DNA of 6,939 nucleotides, from positions 1-6,939 of the forward strand of contig CAKKST010000181.1 of the NCBI GenBank assembly GCA_919903585.1, read 5' to 3'. Under the pieces are notes generated by a model. The model saw only the letters and a list, made by a program, of their open reading frames with translations. It was not told the origin of the DNA and did no database searches. Position 1 is the first letter of the stretch. Each line of letters opens with the position of its first letter. Source of the DNA: Nitrospiria bacterium. Lineage in GTDB: Bacteria > Nitrospirota > CAKKRA01 > 9FT-COMBO-42-15. This document shows, piece after piece, positions 1 to 6,090 of this stretch. A program made the position numbers and the translations under genes.

Positions 1-536
1 CCCTAAAGATGGGCATGGTGCTCCTTGTTATATGCGTAATTGCTGCCGCTGCGCTTGCACAGGTATACAGCATAACAAGCGTGATCATAAAAAAGAACGA
101 TGAAGAGGCAGAGAAGAAGAAGAAAAAGGATGTTATACCGCTCGCAGTAAGATTTGAAGAAAAAGATATTGATGGCAAGAGATACATCCTTGGCTATGAT
201 GCAGAGGATAAGATGATTGGCGGGATATTTAAGGCTGCGCCGAGAGGCTATGGCGGTCCAATAAGGATCACGGTTGGCGTTAATCCTGATAATAGCGTGA
301 GCGCGGTTGTCATTACAAAACTTGACCAGACAGAGACCCCGGGTCTCGGCACAAACATTACAAAGCCAAAGTTCCTTGACCAGTTTAAGGGTAAAAAGGG
401 CAGTGAGCTGAAATTAAAAAAGGACAGCGGCGCAATAGACGCCATTACAGCAGCGACTATCTCGTCAAGGGCAGTTGCCAATGGTGTTAGAAATGGCTGG
501 GAGCAATATACTAAGGATGCAGGTGAGAAGAGATGA
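1..536 (+). CDS. rnfG: RnfG, flavin-carrying subunit of the Rnf complex (5' end cut by window)
   Basis: RnfG is a membrane-anchored subunit of the Rnf complex whose FMN, attached covalently to a threonine, passes electrons through the complex. Numbering from the ATG at base 9, residues 3-27 form one N-terminal hydrophobic anchor ending in SITSVIIKK, followed by a lysine/glutamate-rich linker (28-41) and the FMN-binding domain. The family sequence TETPGLG is at 108-114. The flavinylation motif Dxx(S/T)GAT appears as D144-A-I-T-A-A-T150, so the usual Gly is Ala148 while the acceptor Thr150 is kept. The frame stays open upstream of base 9 (Leu-Lys before the Met), and family members usually have a few more residues before this hydrophobic stretch, so the true start is probably just outside the window. 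The stop overlaps the rnfE start (ATGA). Gene order and the following rnfE, rnfA and rnfB confirm the assignment. Confidence 0.95.
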   Translation, partial: LKMGMVLLVICVIAAAALAQVYSITSVIIKKNDEEAEKKKKKDVIPLAVRFEEKDIDGKRYILGYDAEDKMIGGIFKAAPRGYGGPIRITVGVNPDNSVSAVVITKLDQTETPGLGTNITKPKFLDQFKGKKGSELKLKKDSGAIDAITAATISSRAVANGVRNGWEQYTKDAGEKR

Positions 537-1138
537 ACAGGTGGCAGGTCTTTATAAATGGAATAATCAAGGAAAATCCTGTCCTGGTATTGCTGATAGG
601 TCTCTGCCCAACATTAGCAACATCAGGCTCTGCAAATGACGGCTTTGGGATGGGAATAGCAGCAACATTTGTATTGATTGCATCAAATATCCTGATCTCT
701 GCTGTGCGCAAATGGACGCCAGACCAGATAAGGATACCGATCTTTATTATAATCATCTCCACCTTTGTTACTATAGTTGATTATACAATGCATGCCGCAG
801 ACCCTGTGCTCTATGCAAACTTAGGCGTCTTTGTCCCATTGATTGTTGTGAACTGTATAATCTTAGGGAGGGCAGAGGCCTTTGCATATAAAAATGACGT
901 ATTGTCCTCAACCTTAGACGGCATTGGCATGGGGCTTGGTTTTACATTAACCATAACTGTGCTTGGCGCAATAAGAGAGATTATTGGAAATGGGACTGTT
1001 ACAATTCTCAATTATGAATTAATAAATTTAGGCGAGGGCTTTATGCCTGCACTGGTCTTTATAATGCCGCCCGGCGCATTTCTTGTGATGGGACTTTTGA
1101 TTGCCGCTAACAGGCTGTTGATAAGGAAAAGGGGCTAA
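533..1138 (+). CDS. rnfE: RnfE, integral membrane subunit of the Rnf complex
   Basis: RnfE is one of the paired inner-membrane subunits (with RnfA) that sit in opposite topologies and form the core of the Rnf complex. The 201-residue length is normal for the NqrD/RnfE family. It is very hydrophobic, with about six membrane segments. Family motifs are visible: NGIIKENPVLVLLIGLCPTL near the N-terminus and VVNCIILGRAEAFA at 106-118. The two conserved cysteines, Cys25 and Cys108, are present; in studied Rnf/Nqr complexes the corresponding cysteines of the A/E (D/E) pair share an iron-sulfur centre within the membrane. The start ATG lies inside the rnfG stop (4-bp overlap), with AGGTGA at 521-526 six bases upstream, so translation is probably coupled. 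NqrD is the sodium-pumping homologue, but the neighbouring RnfB with its many ferredoxin clusters makes this Rnf. Confidence 0.97.
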   Translation: MNRWQVFINGIIKENPVLVLLIGLCPTLATSGSANDGFGMGIAATFVLIASNILISAVRKWTPDQIRIPIFIIIISTFVTIVDYTMHAADPVLYANLGVFVPLIVVNCIILGRAEAFAYKNDVLSSTLDGIGMGLGFTLTITVLGAIREIIGNGTVTILNYELINLGEGFMPALVFIMPPGAFLVMGLLIAANRLLIRKRG

Positions 1139-1141
1139 AAA

Positions 1142-1735
1142 ATGATAAGCAATGACATGGCATGGTATATGATAATAATCAGCGCAGTGCTGATTAACAA
1201 CATTATCCTTATCCGTTTTCTTGCCCTCTGCTCCTTTTTTGGCGTTTCAAACAAGCTTGAGACATCAATAGGCATGGGCATGGCTGTTATCTTTGTAATA
1301 GTAATTGCAGGCGCAGCAAGCTGGCTATTATGGCATTATCTATTGCTGCCATTGAAGCTTGAATACTTAAGAACAGCGGCATTTATACTTGTTATAGCAG
1401 GACTTGTCCAGTTTTTGGAGATGTATATGAGAAAGGCTATGCCTGCTCTCTATCATGCAATGGGCATATACCTCCCGCTTATTACAACAAATTGCGCTGT
1501 CCTTGCAGTGGCGCTTCTTGTTATAGATTACAACCTCGGTTTTATTAATACATTGATATATTCTGTTTCTGTTCCTGTTGGCTATACATTGTCAATAATA
1601 CTCTTTGCAGGCGTCAGGGAGCGTATAGATATTGCGCCGATACCAAAATTTTTGAAAGGCTATCCAATCATATTTATAACCGCGAGCATAATGTCAATGG
1701 CCTTTCTGGGATTCAGCCATTTGTTTGGGTTGTAA
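1142..1735 (+). CDS. rnfA: RnfA, integral membrane subunit of the Rnf complex
   Basis: RnfA is the partner of RnfE in the membrane core of the Rnf complex. The protein has 197 residues and about six membrane segments. Family sequences are clear: SAVLINNIILIRFLALC at 14-30, GVSNKLETSIGMG at 34-46, LPLITTNCAVLAVALL at 111-126 and FAGVRERI at 155-162. The conserved cysteines are Cys30 and Cys118. The segment that is usually F-L-G-[LI]-C-P-F reads F-L-A-L-C-S-F, so the residues before and after Cys30 differ from those I recall as typical. The start at 1142 is favoured because AAAAGGGG ends seven bases upstream; Met6 at 1157 aligns better with the usual family N-terminus but has no ribosome-binding site. 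It begins three bases after rnfE stops, so it belongs to the same transcript. Confidence 0.97.
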   Translation: MISNDMAWYMIIISAVLINNIILIRFLALCSFFGVSNKLETSIGMGMAVIFVIVIAGAASWLLWHYLLLPLKLEYLRTAAFILVIAGLVQFLEMYMRKAMPALYHAMGIYLPLITTNCAVLAVALLVIDYNLGFINTLIYSVSVPVGYTLSIILFAGVRERIDIAPIPKFLKGYPIIFITASIMSMAFLGFSHLFGL

Positions 1736-1739
1736 TGAA

Positions 1740-1820
1740 GATATTATCCTCTCTCTTGACGGGAGAAGGTTAAAGATATTATCCCTCTCCCTTGATGGGA
1801 GAGGGTTTGGGTGAGGGTGA
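1740..1820. repeat. Two tandem imperfect hairpin repeats between rnfA and rnfB
   Basis: Two copies of a unit of about 35 bp beginning GATATTATCC start at 1740 and 1775. The second is the better palindrome: CCCTCTCCC (1783-1791) and GGGAGAGGG (1797-1805) pair perfectly around a TTGAT loop. The first copy is degenerate (arms near 1748-1755 and 1761-1768, loop TTGAC). The second copy is followed by a G-rich tail, GGGTGAGGGTGA (1809-1820). There is no T tract, so neither looks like an intrinsic terminator. The strand-biased C/G arms look like a dispersed intergenic palindrome family; that is inference, since only this window is visible. Confidence 0.75.
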
Positions 1821-1836
1821 ACGAAATATTGAAATA

Positions 1837-1884
1837 ACCCCTCCCCTTTATCCCCTCCCACAAGGGGAGGGGAATTTCGGTGGG
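1837..1884. repeat. C-rich palindromic repeat carrying the rnfB ribosome-binding site
   Basis: CCCCTCCCCTT (1838-1848) and AAGGGGAGGGG (1862-1872) form a perfect 11-bp inverted repeat with a 13-base loop. The loop contains a second CCCCTCCC (1852-1859) that could compete for the right arm. The element shares its layout (AACCCCTCC, a central CTCCC...AAGGGGAGG palindrome and a GGTGGG tail) with the repeat at 6142-6192, so both probably belong to one family. The right arm contains GGAGG (1866-1870), the best ribosome-binding site for rnfB, so in RNA this site would sit inside the stem. The GGTGGG tail runs to 1884, five bases from the ATG at 1889. Confidence 0.75.
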
Positions 1885-2887
1885 AAAAATGCTTTTAGAC
1901 GCAATAATAAGTTTAGGTGCAATTGGTTTTGTACTCGGTGCAGGATTATCACTTGCAGCAAAGAAATTTGCTGTTGAGGTTGATCCGAGAGAGGCGGCAG
2001 CGCAGGCAGTTCTGCCGGGCGCGAATTGCGGGGCATGCGGCTATCCGGGGTGCAGCGGCTTTGCAGCAGCGGTTGCGAGGGGCGAGGCGCCTGTAAATGC
2101 CTGTGTTGTCGGCGGCGAGGCCGTAGTAAGGCAGCTTTCTGCCATAATGGGTGTAGAGGCATCTGCAAACGAGAAGAAGGTTGCTGTAATATTCTGCGCA
2201 GGCGGGGATAAAGAGGCAAAGAAGAAATTTGAGTATTATGGCGCGCAGGACTGCAGGGCAGCGGTTTTAATTTCAGGCGGGAATAAGAGCTGTCCGAACT
2301 CATGTATTGGCCTTGCATCCTGCGTTAAGGCATGCCCATTTGATGCAATGGCAATGAATGACAATGGCCTTCCTGTTGTATTTGAGGACAAATGCACAGG
2401 ATGCGGCAAGTGCGTAGAGGCATGTCCCAAGCTCATTATAAGCCTTATCCCCATTTCAAAAAAGGTTCATATCAGATGCAGCTCAAGGGACAAGGGCGCG
2501 GTTGTAAAGAAGTATTGCAGTGTTGGATGCATTGCCTGCGGGAGCTGCGTTAAGATATGTCCATTTGAGGCAATCACACTCGTTGATAATCTTGCTGTAA
2601 TAAATTACGATAAATGCACTAACTGCGGCCTCTGTGTTCGTGTCTGCCCGACAAAAACCATCCATGACTACATGAAGGAGAGGCTGAAGGCCTTTATAAA
2701 TGAAGGATGCAATGGATGCACTATCTGTGCAAAGGTATGTCCTGTGGAGGCCATATCAGGAAGGCCAAAGGAGCTTCATGTTGTTGACCCTGCAAAATGT
2801 ATCGGCTGCATGATGTGCGTGCCGAAGTGTCCAAAAAAGGTGATTGAGCTTGCTGCGCCTAAAGGTGTAGAGACCGCTACGAAATAA
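1880..2887 (+). CDS. rnfB: RnfB, multi-cluster ferredoxin subunit of the Rnf complex
   Basis: RnfB is the subunit thought to take electrons from soluble ferredoxin. Counting from the GTG at 1880, residues 4-27 form an N-terminal membrane anchor ending before KKFAVEVDP. A four-cysteine Fe-S domain follows (Cys50, 53, 58, 75). Next come a C-x3-C-x5-C-x3-CP set (Cys138, 142, 148, 152) and five CxxCxxCxxxCP motifs starting at Cys172, 217, 246, 277 and 307. At 335 residues it is the long type known from acetogens and other anaerobes, not the roughly 190-residue RsxB of enteric bacteria. Start choice is open: GTG at 1880 has GGAGG nine bases upstream, but ATG at 1889 gives the family-like start MLLDAIISLG and follows the repeat directly; I lean towards 1889 and give 1880 as the outer limit. 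It is separated from rnfA by about 140 bp of repeats and overlaps the convergent PilZ gene by 11 bp. Confidence 0.96.
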   Translation: MGKMLLDAIISLGAIGFVLGAGLSLAAKKFAVEVDPREAAAQAVLPGANCGACGYPGCSGFAAAVARGEAPVNACVVGGEAVVRQLSAIMGVEASANEKKVAVIFCAGGDKEAKKKFEYYGAQDCRAAVLISGGNKSCPNSCIGLASCVKACPFDAMAMNDNGLPVVFEDKCTGCGKCVEACPKLIISLIPISKKVHIRCSSRDKGAVVKKYCSVGCIACGSCVKICPFEAITLVDNLAVINYDKCTNCGLCVRVCPTKTIHDYMKERLKAFINEGCNGCTICAKVCPVEAISGRPKELHVVDPAKCIGCMMCVPKCPKKVIELAAPKGVETATK

Positions 2888-3314
2888 ACGGCGGCAGGTT
2901 TTTTCCCTCTTCCGTGTAGCTTTCCTTCATCCAGTTTGTAAGGAGGATAAAATTCCTCAGGGGTGCAAAGTCGTCCATTGATATTTTTGTGAAGGATACC
3001 CCGTGCCTTGCCTCGTCCTTGCCCTGACTCTTCTGCGACTCAGACCAGACAACAGTTGCCTCTGCATTAATAGACACAAGCTCCTCAGATGATGGAAGAA
3101 AGCTCTTAGGTATATAAATTTTTAGAGTAAGATTTGTTGAAAGGGATAATAATTCGGGAAGAATAAGAAGAAGTCCGCCTTCACCAATGGTCTCTGCCTT
3201 TGCCTTTTTGAACTTCTGGTTGGAGTCCTTTACCTTGTATTCTATTGGGAAGGAGACATTCTCTACCCTTATAAACCGTCTATCTTTAATGCTGCCCTTT
3301 GCACCTTTATCCAT
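2877..3314 (-). CDS. PilZ-domain protein, possible cyclic-di-GMP receptor
   Basis: This 145-residue protein looks like a stand-alone PilZ domain, a family whose members bind cyclic di-GMP and alter motility, exopolysaccharide or transcription. The RxxxR loop is present as R12-R-F-I-R16, followed by the strand VSFPIEYKV. The second motif, normally (D/N)xSxxG, reads T42-I-G-E-G-G47 followed by LLLIL, so the Asp/Asn and Ser are replaced while the glycines remain. A later strand pair (INAEATVVW near 82-90 and RHGVSFTKI near 103-111) matches the end of the PilZ barrel. There is no signal peptide or membrane segment, so it should be cytoplasmic. AGAGG lies six bases before the ATG, and a strong promoter lies just upstream on the same strand. 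It is transcribed against rnfB, with overlapping 3' ends. The PilZ call is fairly sure; cyclic-di-GMP binding is uncertain because of the altered motif. Confidence 0.8.
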   Translation of the reverse strand: MDKGAKGSIKDRRFIRVENVSFPIEYKVKDSNQKFKKAKAETIGEGGLLLILPELLSLSTNLTLKIYIPKSFLPSSEELVSINAEATVVWSESQKSQGKDEARHGVSFTKISMDDFAPLRNFILLTNWMKESYTEEGKNLPPFIS

Positions 3315-3337
3315 AGCCCACCTCTCAATATAAGAAA

Positions 3338-3366
3338 ATTTTATCCCATCATCCCTTTAATGTCAA
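3338..3366 (-). promoter_or_regulatory. Sigma-70-type promoter of the PilZ gene
   Basis: Read on the minus strand, TTGACA (plus 3361-3366) is followed after exactly 17 bases by TAAAAT (plus 3338-3343). That is a consensus -35 box and a five-of-six -10 box. Transcription would begin near 3331, giving a leader of about 17 bases that holds the AGAGG ribosome-binding site. The position directly in front of the gene supports the call. Confidence 0.75.
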
Positions 3367-3393
3367 GGAAAAGCTATGCACGGATAATTTTAA

Positions 3394-3407
3394 GGGTTTG
3401 CAAACCC
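3394..3407. repeat. Perfect 14-bp palindrome abutting the inverted-repeat element
   Basis: GGGTTTG (3394-3400) is followed directly by its reverse complement CAAACCC (3401-3407). Its right half overlaps the first bases of the left terminal repeat at 3404-3419, so the ACCC stretch can pair either locally or with the distant right arm. With no loop it is more likely a protein site or repeat end than an RNA hairpin. Its function is unknown. Confidence 0.6.
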
Positions 3408-3485
3408 CGTTAGAAAGCCAGTTACAATAGGAGACAATAGACCAAACAGCGCCGAGGCCGTTGATAGCGGGCTTTCTAACGGGGT
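3404..3485. repeat. 82-bp element with 16-bp perfect inverted ends (MITE-like or structured RNA)
   Basis: ACCCCGTTAGAAAGCC (3404-3419) is the exact reverse complement of GGCTTTCTAACGGGGT (3470-3485), with 50 bp between them. The interior holds a direct repeat, ACAATAG at 3424-3430 and 3434-3440, and a GC-rich piece near 3450-3460. The flanking bases are A-rich on both sides (AAA at 3402-3404 and 3486-3488), which could be a short target duplication but is too simple to prove it. No T tract follows, so it is not an obvious terminator. The rest of the gap between the PilZ gene and priA shows no gene. It could be a small non-autonomous mobile element, a REP-type repeat or a structured RNA. Confidence 0.6.
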
Positions 3486-3502
3486 AAATACAGAAAAATG
3501 CC

Positions 3503-3531
3503 TTGTATAAGGTCATCTGCCCTGTTAAAAT
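3503..3531 (+). promoter_or_regulatory. Possible priA promoter
   Basis: TTGTAT (3503-3508) and TAAAAT (3526-3531) are 17 bases apart. The -10 box matches consensus at five of six positions, but the -35 box at only three. A start near 3538 would leave a short leader containing GAAGGG before the priA ATG. The position is right; the sequence support is modest. Confidence 0.35.
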
Positions 3532-3554
3532 CTTGAAGTTGAAGGGTATTAACT

Positions 3555-5954
3555 ATGGAAAAAGATAGATACGCCGTTGTTGCAGTGGCGAGGGATATTA
3601 ATAAGCTGTTTCACTATTCCATACCTGAGCATCTGTCAGATAGTGTGTCAGAAGGCATCCGTGTAATTGTGCCCTTTGGCAGATATAAAATAGAAGGCTA
3701 TGTAACAGGTTTTACAGATAAGGCAGATGTAGAGGATGTAAAGGAAATTATCAGCCTTGTTGATGACAGCCCGCTGCTTACAAAGGAGATGCTTCAGCTT
3801 TCTGCATGGATTGCAGATTATTATCTTTCGCCAATAGGCATTGTAATAAAGATGATGCTGCCGTCAGGGCTGGGCGGCGGGGAGCAGCGGTATTTAAGGT
3901 TAAAGGATTATAAAGAGGGAGATGTTGCCGCTTCGCTTCAAAAAGAGATTATTAAATATCTTGCTGAAAAAAGCGAGATAAGGTTTGAAACGTTGTCAAA
4001 GAGGATAAATAAGAGCGGTCTTTATCAGGCAATAGCACAGTTAAAAAAGAAAGGCGTGGTTGAGGAATTTTCTAAGAAGATAAAAAAGAAGGGGCCAAGC
4101 AAGGCAGCCTATTACAAACTAAAGGGTGATGTAATTCCATCAGAGGCAAAAGGGGCAAGGCAGATTGAGGCGCTGAGGCTGATAATGGAAAAAGGTGAGC
4201 CGTCCTTGTCTGAGCTAAAGATAAAGGGCATAAGCGCAAACACATTGCAGGGCCTCTGCAAAAAGGGCCTGATAGAAAGGATTGAAAAGGCAATTGCCCG
4301 CGATCCCTTTGACTTTATGGATCTAAAGGAAGAAAAAAATATACCAGCCCTTTCTGTTGAACAGGAAGATGCAGTAAAAAAGATTAAAGAGGGGATTGAG
4401 TCAGGGCAATTTACTCCCTATCTCCTTCATGGCGTTACTGGCAGCGGCAAGACAGAGGTATATCTAAGGGCGATCTCGCTAATAATGGAGAAAGGACAGG
4501 GCGCGATTGTCCTTGTGCCTGAAATTGCATTAACGCCTCAGCTTGCTATGAGATTTAAGGCACGGTTTGGCAATAAGGTTGCGGTGCTGCACAGCAGGCT
4601 CACGCCAGCAGAGAGATATGATGCATGGAGGAGGATAAAGAACGGTGATATTTTTGTTGCCATTGGCCCGCGCTCTGCCATCTTCGCCCCATTTAAAGAT
4701 TTAGGGCTGATTGTTGTTGATGAGGAGCATGACCAATTATACAAACAGGAGGATGGCGTAAGATACAATGCGCGCGACCTCGCGCTTGTACGAGGAAAGA
4801 TGAACAATGCAGTTGTCATCCTCGGCTCTGCCACGCCTGCAATTGAGACCTATCACAATGCTAAAACAGGTAAATATAATTACCTCACCCTGCCGGAGAG
4901 GATAGACAAAAGACCCATGCCTGAGATCAGGGTTGTAAACATGAGAGAGTGTAAGGGCTCTGTCTTCACAGAGGCATTAATAAGGGCTGTTGCCGATCGT
5001 CTGGAGAAAAAAGAACAGACGCTTCTGTTTTTAAACAGGCGGGGCTTTGCGCCATTTTTATTATGCAGGGACTGCGGGTTTCATCTTCAATGCCCGAATT
5101 GCAGCATATCACTTACATATCACAAATCAGATGAGAAGATAAGATGCCATTACTGTGATTACGAAACCATCCCGCCAGACTCCTGTCCGCAGTGTAAGGG
5201 CGCGAATGTAGGTTTTATCGGCCTCGGCACACAGAAGATTGAAGAGGAAGTAAAAAGGCTCTTCCCCAATGCAAGGGTTGCGAGGATGGACAGGGATACA
5301 ACAGGCGCAAAGATGGCGCATTATGAGATTGTAAAGGGTGTAATTGATGAGGAGATTGATATACTTATTGGCACGCAGATGATTGCAAAGGGTCACGACT
5401 TTCCGAGGGTAACACTTGTTGGCGTTATCCTTGCAGACAGCCAGTTATTCTTTCCTGACTTCCGCTCTGCAGAGAAGACCTTTCAAATTTTAACGCAGGT
5501 AGCAGGCAGGGCAGGAAGGGGCTATATCTCAGGTGAGTGTATAATCCAGACATATAACCCTGACCATTACAGCATAAGATATGCAATCAATCAGGACTAC
5601 GCAGGTTTTTATAATGAAGAGATGGGCTTTAGAAAGGAACTGGACTACCCTCCATTTAAGCGCCTTGCCTCAGTCCTTTTAAAATCAAATAATCCAAAGA
5701 AGGTTCAGGAGGCAGCCCATAAATTATCATCTATAATTAATCCAATGATTAAGAATAATGATATGGAACTCCTTGGCCCGGTTCCTGCGCCAATCCCAAA
5801 ATTGAGGGGGAAGCACAGATGGCTTCTGTTGATTAAAGGAAAGAGCCACCAAATAGTCAAGAAGACCATGACAGATGCACGTCATAAACTAACTATTTCT
5901 TTTTCACTTTCTGGGATTGATATTGAGATAGACATTGACCCACAGGTCGTGTAA
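3555..5954 (+). CDS. priA: PriA, primosomal replication-restart helicase
   Basis: PriA recognises stalled replication forks, unwinds DNA 3' to 5' and starts reloading of the replicative helicase. The 799-residue protein is complete. The N-terminal DNA-binding domain begins YAVVAVARDINKLFHYSIP. The helicase core has Walker A GVTGSGKT at 293-300, Walker B DEEH at 389-392, motif III GSATP at 424-428, motif V GTQMIAKGHDFP at 606-617 and motif VI QVAGRAGR at 648-655. Eight cysteines for two zinc ions are all present: 504, 507, 513, 516, 531, 534, 544 and 547. The 120-250 region is lysine-rich and resembles winged-helix segments. It is somewhat longer than E. coli PriA (732 residues). GAAGGG (3541-3546) lies eight bases before the ATG. 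It appears to be a single-gene unit; no terminator is visible after it. Confidence 0.98.
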   Translation: MEKDRYAVVAVARDINKLFHYSIPEHLSDSVSEGIRVIVPFGRYKIEGYVTGFTDKADVEDVKEIISLVDDSPLLTKEMLQLSAWIADYYLSPIGIVIKMMLPSGLGGGEQRYLRLKDYKEGDVAASLQKEIIKYLAEKSEIRFETLSKRINKSGLYQAIAQLKKKGVVEEFSKKIKKKGPSKAAYYKLKGDVIPSEAKGARQIEALRLIMEKGEPSLSELKIKGISANTLQGLCKKGLIERIEKAIARDPFDFMDLKEEKNIPALSVEQEDAVKKIKEGIESGQFTPYLLHGVTGSGKTEVYLRAISLIMEKGQGAIVLVPEIALTPQLAMRFKARFGNKVAVLHSRLTPAERYDAWRRIKNGDIFVAIGPRSAIFAPFKDLGLIVVDEEHDQLYKQEDGVRYNARDLALVRGKMNNAVVILGSATPAIETYHNAKTGKYNYLTLPERIDKRPMPEIRVVNMRECKGSVFTEALIRAVADRLEKKEQTLLFLNRRGFAPFLLCRDCGFHLQCPNCSISLTYHKSDEKIRCHYCDYETIPPDSCPQCKGANVGFIGLGTQKIEEEVKRLFPNARVARMDRDTTGAKMAHYEIVKGVIDEEIDILIGTQMIAKGHDFPRVTLVGVILADSQLFFPDFRSAEKTFQILTQVAGRAGRGYISGECIIQTYNPDHYSIRYAINQDYAGFYNEEMGFRKELDYPPFKRLASVLLKSNNPKKVQEAAHKLSSIINPMIKNNDMELLGPVPAPIPKLRGKHRWLLLIKGKSHQIVKKTMTDARHKLTISFSLSGIDIEIDIDPQVV

Positions 5955-6007
5955 CCACAAGAAAAATATGGATAAATAACAAACCCTACCCTTCTTCTAT
6001 CAAACCA

Positions 6008-6028
6008 CTTGACAGTAAAGGACTCAAG
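6008..6028. promoter_or_regulatory. HAIR-like operator (predicted HspR binding site)
   Basis: CTTGACA (6008-6014), seven bases, then ACTCAAG (6022-6028) closely matches the HspR-associated inverted repeat CTTGAGT-N7-ACTCAAG: the spacing is exact, the right half matches 7 of 7 and the left half 5 of 7. The two differing bases fall where the site doubles as the TTGACA -35 box. HspR is a MerR-family repressor of chaperone genes that often is encoded beside dnaJ/cbpA. Bound here, it would cover the -35 box and most of the spacer. The family match is known consensus; binding is inference. Confidence 0.65.
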
Positions 6029-6037
6029 TAATATAAT
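6009..6037 (+). promoter_or_regulatory. Consensus sigma-70 promoter of the hsp20-dnaJ unit
   Basis: TTGACA (6009-6014) and TATAAT (6032-6037) are both perfect consensus boxes with an ideal 17-base spacer. Transcription should begin near 6044, giving a leader of about 180 bases before hsp20. Such a strong vegetative promoter at a heat-shock gene suggests control by repression, in keeping with the overlapping HAIR-like site. No sigma-32-type promoter or CIRCE element is seen. Confidence 0.8.
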
Positions 6038-6057
6038 GTCAACATTATCAGATTATT

Positions 6058-6083
6058 GGGCGTTCACAAAAATTGTGAAGCCC
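6058..6083 (+). promoter_or_regulatory. Inverted repeat / hairpin in the hsp20 leader
   Basis: GGGC-G-TTCACAA (6058-6069) pairs with TTGTGAA-GCCC (6073-6083) around an AAA loop, giving 11 base pairs with a single bulged G at 6062. It begins about 14 bases after the predicted transcription start. No T tract follows, so it is unlikely to be a terminator. It could be a second operator (TTCACAA-N3-TTGTGAA) or a stabilising hairpin at the mRNA 5' end. Confidence 0.55.
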
Positions 6084-6090
6084 TTGATTG

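Noticed and set aside
1736..1879. CRISPR-like array or terminator in the rnfA-rnfB gap
   Set aside because: Only two units of the first repeat type occur, with no unique spacers of regular length, and no T tract follows any stem.
1792..1977. 61-residue plus-strand frame across the repeats and the start of rnfB
   Set aside because: It reads through the palindromes and then runs in a different frame from rnfB; no ribosome-binding site or recognisable product.
1848..2318. 156-residue open frame on the minus strand across the start of rnfB
   Set aside because: It is an out-of-phase shadow of rnfB; the Leu/Pro/Arg-rich translation has no recognisable domain, while the plus strand encodes an unmistakable Fe-S protein.
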